From an uncultured Campylobacter sp. (GTDB taxonomy: Bacteria; Campylobacterota; Campylobacteria; Campylobacterales; Campylobacteraceae): a DNA stretch of 9,239 nt. Positions within the stretch are counted from its first letter, which is position 1; every line of letters starts with the position of its first letter. The notes below the pieces were generated by a model. That model did no database searches, had not been told where the DNA came from, and was given only the letters and a program-made list of their open reading frames with translations. The translations under genes were made by a program, and so were the position numbers. Shown here in pieces: positions 6,201-9,239 of this stretch. The stretch covers positions 1 to 9,239 of the forward strand of contig NZ_CALKTQ010000097.1 in NCBI RefSeq assembly GCF_937997465.1, read 5' to 3'.

Positions 6201-7854
6201 GCTAAATAAACAAAAGATCATCGTGATTTTGACGGCTATTTTGGCGGTTTTGCTAGCTGTTGCGGTAGGTAGAAGCCAGCCCAAAAATATAATGTACGAA
6301 AGCTACGAAAAGCTGCTAGAAGGCGATATGATCGCAAGCGCTACCGTAAACGGCGGCGAACTGGAGCTCACGACCAAGGGCGGTAACAAATACATCATCG
6401 TAAAAGACGGCGTGGATATGCGTGCTCTAGTGCAAAAAGTGCCCGTCGATCTAAAAAAAGAGACGCCCGTACTGGATGAAATTTTAGCCGTGCTGGCGCT
6501 ACTTGTTATCTGCTTTGCGGGGCTTGCGATTTATGCAAGGTTTAAAAAACAAAAACTCGCCGCTCAAAACGAAAATCAAAAAGCAAACGTCTATGAGTAC
6601 GACAATATCGCCGCTAGCTCTGTGGCTCCTGCTATCTCAAACGTCAAATTTGACGACGTGGCGGGCATAAAAGACGTCAAATTTGAGCTAAGCGAGATCG
6701 TGGATTTTCTAAAAAATCCGACGAAATATAAAAAATTCGGCATCAAAATGCCAAAAGGCGTGCTGATGGTGGGGCCTCCAGGCGTGGGTAAAACGCTAGT
6801 GGCAAAGGCCGTCGCGGGCGAGGCGGGAGTGCCGTTTTTTTACCAAAGTGGCGCGAGTTTTGTGCAAATTTACGTCGGTATGGGCGCAAAACGCGTGCAT
6901 GAGCTGTTTTTAAAGGCTAAAGCGTATGCGCCGTCCATCATCTTTATCGATGAGATCGACGCCGTGGGCAAGGTGCGCGGCGGCAACCGAAACGACGAGC
7001 GCGAGGCCACGCTAAATCAGCTACTGACCGAGATGGACGGCTTTGAGGATAACTCTGGCGTCATCGTGATCGCCGCGACCAACCGCATCGAGATGATAGA
7101 CGAGGCGTTGCTACGCTCGGGACGATTTGATAGGCGCATTTTTCTTTCGATGCCTGATTTTAGCGATAGGGTCGAGATTTTAAAATCCTATCTAAAAGAC
7201 AAAAACACGAGCGTAGATGCGCAAGACGTGGCGCGCATTAGCGTGGGTTTTAGCGGGGCGGCGCTTTCTACGCTGGTAAACGAAGCTGCGATAAATGCGC
7301 TAAGACGCGGCGGCGAGATGATAGAGTTTAGCGATTTTGAAAGCGTTTTAAACAAAGTCTTGCTCGGTAAAAAGAGGATTTTAAGCTACAACGACGAGGA
7401 AAAGCGCATCCAAGCGCTCTATCAGGGTGCAAAGGCTTTGGCGGCGTATTGGTTCGGGATAGAATTTGAAAAAATTTCTCTCGTCGAGGAGCAGTTTATG
7501 CGTCCTGAGCGAGAGATAGAGTCGCGCTCACAGATGTTTGCGCGTATCAAGGTCTGTTTGGCAGGCATGAGCGCGCTAAAGATGGTCAAAGACGATACTT
7601 TTTCAAACTCGGGCACCGACATCCAAAAAGCTCGCGAGATCGCGCAAAATATGGTCTTTGAGTACGGTATGGGGCGCGCTTTGATACCAAATGCGGCGGA
7701 TACCGAGGAGCTACTGCAAGAGGCATATGCCGAGGTCGGGACGTTTTTAGCAGGCATGAAGGCGCAGCTAGAGCGCATCAGCGAGCATATCGAGATTTCT
7801 GAGAGTATCGATAAAGACGCGCTAGGTAGGATAATCAAAGAGTTTTACAACTAA
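6187..7854 (+). CDS. FtsH-like membrane AAA+ ATPase with degenerate (probably inactive) protease site
   Basis: FtsH proteins are hexameric inner-membrane AAA+ zinc proteases. This 555-residue protein keeps the architecture: membrane helix about 10-28, a roughly 68-residue periplasmic part, a second helix about 97-116, then the AAA+ domain. It has Walker A GPPGVGKT (196-203), pore loop FVQIYVGMG with aromatic Y229 (usually F in FtsH), Walker B IIFIDEID (251-258), TNR (298-300) and arginine fingers R310 and R313. The lid has VGFSGAAL and LVNEAAINALRR. In the peptidase domain, the expected YHEAGHA is YQGAKAL (412-418), so both histidine ligands and the catalytic glutamate are missing (Q413, G414, A417). 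The likely third zinc ligand, D478 in GTDIQKAREIAQNMV, remains, and the helical YGMG segment at 493-496 is recognisable. It is therefore probably an ATP-driven unfoldase or scaffold rather than the main FtsH. GAGGG at 6177-6181 precedes the ATG, which overlaps mtaB by 14 bases. Positional equivalents are H. pylori HP0286 and C. jejuni Cj1005c (from memory). Confidence 0.93.
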   Translation: MHKFKLNKQKIIVILTAILAVLLAVAVGRSQPKNIMYESYEKLLEGDMIASATVNGGELELTTKGGNKYIIVKDGVDMRALVQKVPVDLKKETPVLDEILAVLALLVICFAGLAIYARFKKQKLAAQNENQKANVYEYDNIAASSVAPAISNVKFDDVAGIKDVKFELSEIVDFLKNPTKYKKFGIKMPKGVLMVGPPGVGKTLVAKAVAGEAGVPFFYQSGASFVQIYVGMGAKRVHELFLKAKAYAPSIIFIDEIDAVGKVRGGNRNDEREATLNQLLTEMDGFEDNSGVIVIAATNRIEMIDEALLRSGRFDRRIFLSMPDFSDRVEILKSYLKDKNTSVDAQDVARISVGFSGAALSTLVNEAAINALRRGGEMIEFSDFESVLNKVLLGKKRILSYNDEEKRIQALYQGAKALAAYWFGIEFEKISLVEEQFMRPEREIESRSQMFARIKVCLAGMSALKMVKDDTFSNSGTDIQKAREIAQNMVFEYGMGRALIPNAADTEELLQEAYAEVGTFLAGMKAQLERISEHIEISESIDKDALGRIIKEFYN

Positions 7855-7869
7855 ATTTAAGGAGAAAAA

Positions 7870-8409
7870 ATGAAAGCAAAAATAGGCATATTGACGCTGA
7901 GCGACCGCGCTAGCGAAGGCAAATACGACGATTTGTCGGGCGCAGCGATAAAAGAGGTCTTAGACGGCTGGATAACGAGCGAGCGTGAGTATTTTTACGA
8001 AGTGATCCCTGATGAGATTGAACTTATAAAAGAGCGTCTAAAACACATGATAGACGTTCTGGGCTGCGATTTAGTGCTAACTACGGGCGGCACGGGACCT
8101 GCTCCTCGCGACGTGACGCCGGAAGCTACCGAGGCCGTATGCGAAAAGATGATGCCCGGCTTTGGCGAGCTAATGAGAACGGCTAGCCTAAAATACGTCC
8201 CCACAGCGATCCTGTCGCGCCAAACGGCTGGTATCAGAGGACACGCGCTCATCGTAAATTTACCCGGCCAGCCAAAGGCGATCAAAGAGTGCCTAGAGCC
8301 GGTATTTCCGGCGATTCCGTACTGTATCGATCTCATCGGCGGCGCATTTATCGAGACCGATGAGAGCGTGATGAAGGTATTTCGTCCGAAACAAAAGAAA
8401 ATTTCGTAA
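7870..8409 (+). CDS. mogA: Molybdopterin adenylyltransferase, MogA type
   Basis: MogA activates molybdopterin by adenylylation (MPT plus ATP gives MPT-AMP) before MoeA inserts molybdate. Campylobacter needs the cofactor for enzymes such as formate dehydrogenase and nitrate reductase. The 179-residue protein is a single MoCF-binding domain: IGILTLSDRAS (5-15), D48 in VIPDEIELI, the hallmark TTGGTGPAPRDVTPEA (71-86) with D81, SRQTAGIRG (116-124) and NLPGQPKAI (130-138). The two aspartates correspond to D49 and D82, important in E. coli MogA. The E. coli protein has 195 residues, so this one is slightly short but complete. MoaB is the close alternative; the length and TTGGTGPAPRD context favour MogA. 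TAAGGAG at 7858-7864, five bases before ATG, is the best ribosome site in the window. The gene follows the FtsH-like gene by 15 bases. No other molybdenum-cofactor gene is visible. Confidence 0.93.
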   Translation: MKAKIGILTLSDRASEGKYDDLSGAAIKEVLDGWITSEREYFYEVIPDEIELIKERLKHMIDVLGCDLVLTTGGTGPAPRDVTPEATEAVCEKMMPGFGELMRTASLKYVPTAILSRQTAGIRGHALIVNLPGQPKAIKECLEPVFPAIPYCIDLIGGAFIETDESVMKVFRPKQKKIS

Positions 8410-8414
8410 TCTAC

Positions 8415-9074
8415 GTGCTAAACTTTTTTGAAAATATAAATTTAAAGGCTACGAGGCTGCTTGAGGGCTATTATTCGCTCTTTTGCGGCCTTTTTACGCT
8501 TTGCATCGGCGTTTACGCGCTCGGACTAGTTTTTGGTGCAGAGTGGCTTTTGCTTGCCGCTAGCGCTTGTATCTATGCGTGTTTCGTCCTGCTTGCGTTT
8601 CGTTCGCTTTTTTGGTTCGTCTTGAGCCTGATTTTCTCGCCCGTTTTTGCTATCGTAGTACGCGAGCGTTATGACGAAAATTTGCTTTTAGACGCCGTTT
8701 TTGCGCTTATTTGTATATTTTGCTGGTTATTTTTGTCGCTAGCCGTGAGTGAAAATATCTCAAAACTGGGCAACGAAATCGTATCTAAAATTTTACGCAT
8801 CGCTGCGCTTTTTGCCGTGATCGGCGTTTACTACGTCAGTATCGAAAATAGCCTAAATTTACAAGCTATTTTAAAAGATACCGTTACGCTTCGCATCGTG
8901 CTTATCGCCATAAATATCTACATGTTTCCTTCCCTTGTCACGCTTTTGGCGCTTGATTTGCGCGGATACTATTTGGAAAACAAAGACGCAAAAAGGGCTA
9001 AATTTTCATTTTTTAATTTCACTAAAGAAGCTTTAAAAGTAATCAAATTTATTGCCTTAAGGCGTAAAATTTAA
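8415..9074 (+). CDS. Six-helix integral membrane protein, function not recognised
   Basis: I do not recognise this 219-residue protein. It is very hydrophobic, with probable membrane helices at about 20-39, 43-62, 64-83, 91-111, 127-145 and 160-181, and a basic C-terminal tail (from about 190, ending RRKI) likely to be cytoplasmic. No signal peptide, catalytic motif or repeat is evident; charged loop residues cluster at RERYDEN (83-89). The start is taken as GTG 8415, five bases after the mogA stop. The frame has a stop at 8361-8363 and no ATG between that stop and the GTG, and there is no close in-frame ATG after it. The ribosome site is poor (AAAGAAAA at 8395-8402), so translation probably depends on coupling to mogA. 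The open length, composition and tight spacing make it a real gene, and it is the last of the co-directional run. Confidence 0.75.
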   Translation: MLNFFENINLKATRLLEGYYSLFCGLFTLCIGVYALGLVFGAEWLLLAASACIYACFVLLAFRSLFWFVLSLIFSPVFAIVVRERYDENLLLDAVFALICIFCWLFLSLAVSENISKLGNEIVSKILRIAALFAVIGVYYVSIENSLNLQAILKDTVTLRIVLIAINIYMFPSLVTLLALDLRGYYLENKDAKRAKFSFFNFTKEALKVIKFIALRRKI

Positions 9075-9239
9075 ACACATAAACTTTTTATACAGTCTCT
9101 AAAAACGCTATTTTTTGTAAATTTGAGGGATAGAAAACCGCTCTGCTGCTTTTGATTGGTAGCGGCGAAGTTAAATTTTAGTAAAACTCTGGATACTTTT
9201 TGGCGCGGCGATGGATTGCGGTTAAATTTGACAAAGTAA
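9075..9239. other. Window-end region without a plus-strand gene; AAATTT at regular spacing
   Basis: No plus-strand coding frame or RNA gene is evident. The only terminator-like signal is an A/T-only hairpin, AAAAA (9101-9105) with TTTTT at the T-run 9111-9116, which is weak. CCGCT (9138-9142) can pair with AGCGG (9161-9165) across an 18-base loop, also weak. AAATTT recurs at 9067, 9119, 9173 and 9224, about 52 bases apart. On the minus strand one frame is open from the window end down to a TAA at 9073-9071, about 55 codons, with no start codon assigned. It could be the 3' end of a gene lying mostly beyond the window, or chance. Confidence 0.4.

Noticed and set aside
6640..6684. Two near-identical GACGTCAAATTTGA-like segments about 33 bases apart, possible operator or repeat
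   Set aside because: They encode VKFDD and VKFEL in the conserved FtsH linker and follow from the general AAATTT richness, so no separate function is needed.
7422..8336. Minus-strand open frames of 138 and 113 codons opposite the FtsH-like and mogA genes
   Set aside because: They mirror conserved coding sequence on the plus strand and show low-complexity Ser-rich translations typical of shadows.
9101..9165. Possible rho-independent terminators after the last gene
   Set aside because: The A/T-only hairpin at 9101-9116 and the five-pair CCGCT/AGCGG hairpin at 9138-9165 are both too weak to call; the second also lacks a T-run on the plus strand.
1..9239. CRISPR arrays, tRNA or rRNA genes, insertion sequences
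   Set aside because: No direct repeat arrays, no cloverleaf with CCA context, no transposase frame and no terminal inverted repeats were seen.

Overview
The window looks like part of a Campylobacter chromosome. Protein sequences, the abundance of AAATTT (roughly 56 copies by hand count) and the gene order all fit that genus. From memory, the order tgt / RCK-like protein / aroB / MscS-type channel / mtaB / FtsH-like ATPase matches the Cj1010-Cj1005c region of C. jejuni and HP0281-HP0286 of Helicobacter pylori. The base composition is clearly richer in G+C than C. jejuni, which suggests the oral, higher-GC group (C. rectus, C. showae, C. curvus, C. concisus). The species assignment is inference.

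Layout. Positions 1-819 on the minus strand carry the first 273 codons of tgt (queuosine tRNA modification), cut by the window edge. A 35-bp divergent intergenic region (820-854) holds an excellent extended -10 element for the plus strand, overlapped by a near-consensus -10 for the minus strand. From 855 to 9074 seven genes run on the plus strand with very small gaps or overlaps and no visible internal terminator, probably one transcription unit: a cytosolic protein with an RCK_C (TrkA_C) domain, aroB, a large MscS-type mechanosensitive channel, mtaB, an FtsH-like membrane AAA+ ATPase, a MogA-type molybdopterin adenylyltransferase and an unrecognised six-helix membrane protein. Positions 9075-9239 hold no plus-strand gene.

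The genes do not form one obvious pathway. Tgt and MtaB both modify tRNA anticodon loops, AroB feeds the shikimate pathway, and MogA acts in molybdenum cofactor synthesis. The RCK-like protein, the channel and the AAA+ protein could form an envelope or ion-homeostasis group, but this rests only on shared position.

The most striking point is the FtsH-like protein. It keeps both membrane helices, the Walker motifs, the pore aromatic residue and the arginine fingers, but its zinc-protease HExxH site has become QGAKA. It therefore appears to be a proteolytically dead, membrane-anchored unfoldase kept in a long-conserved locus.
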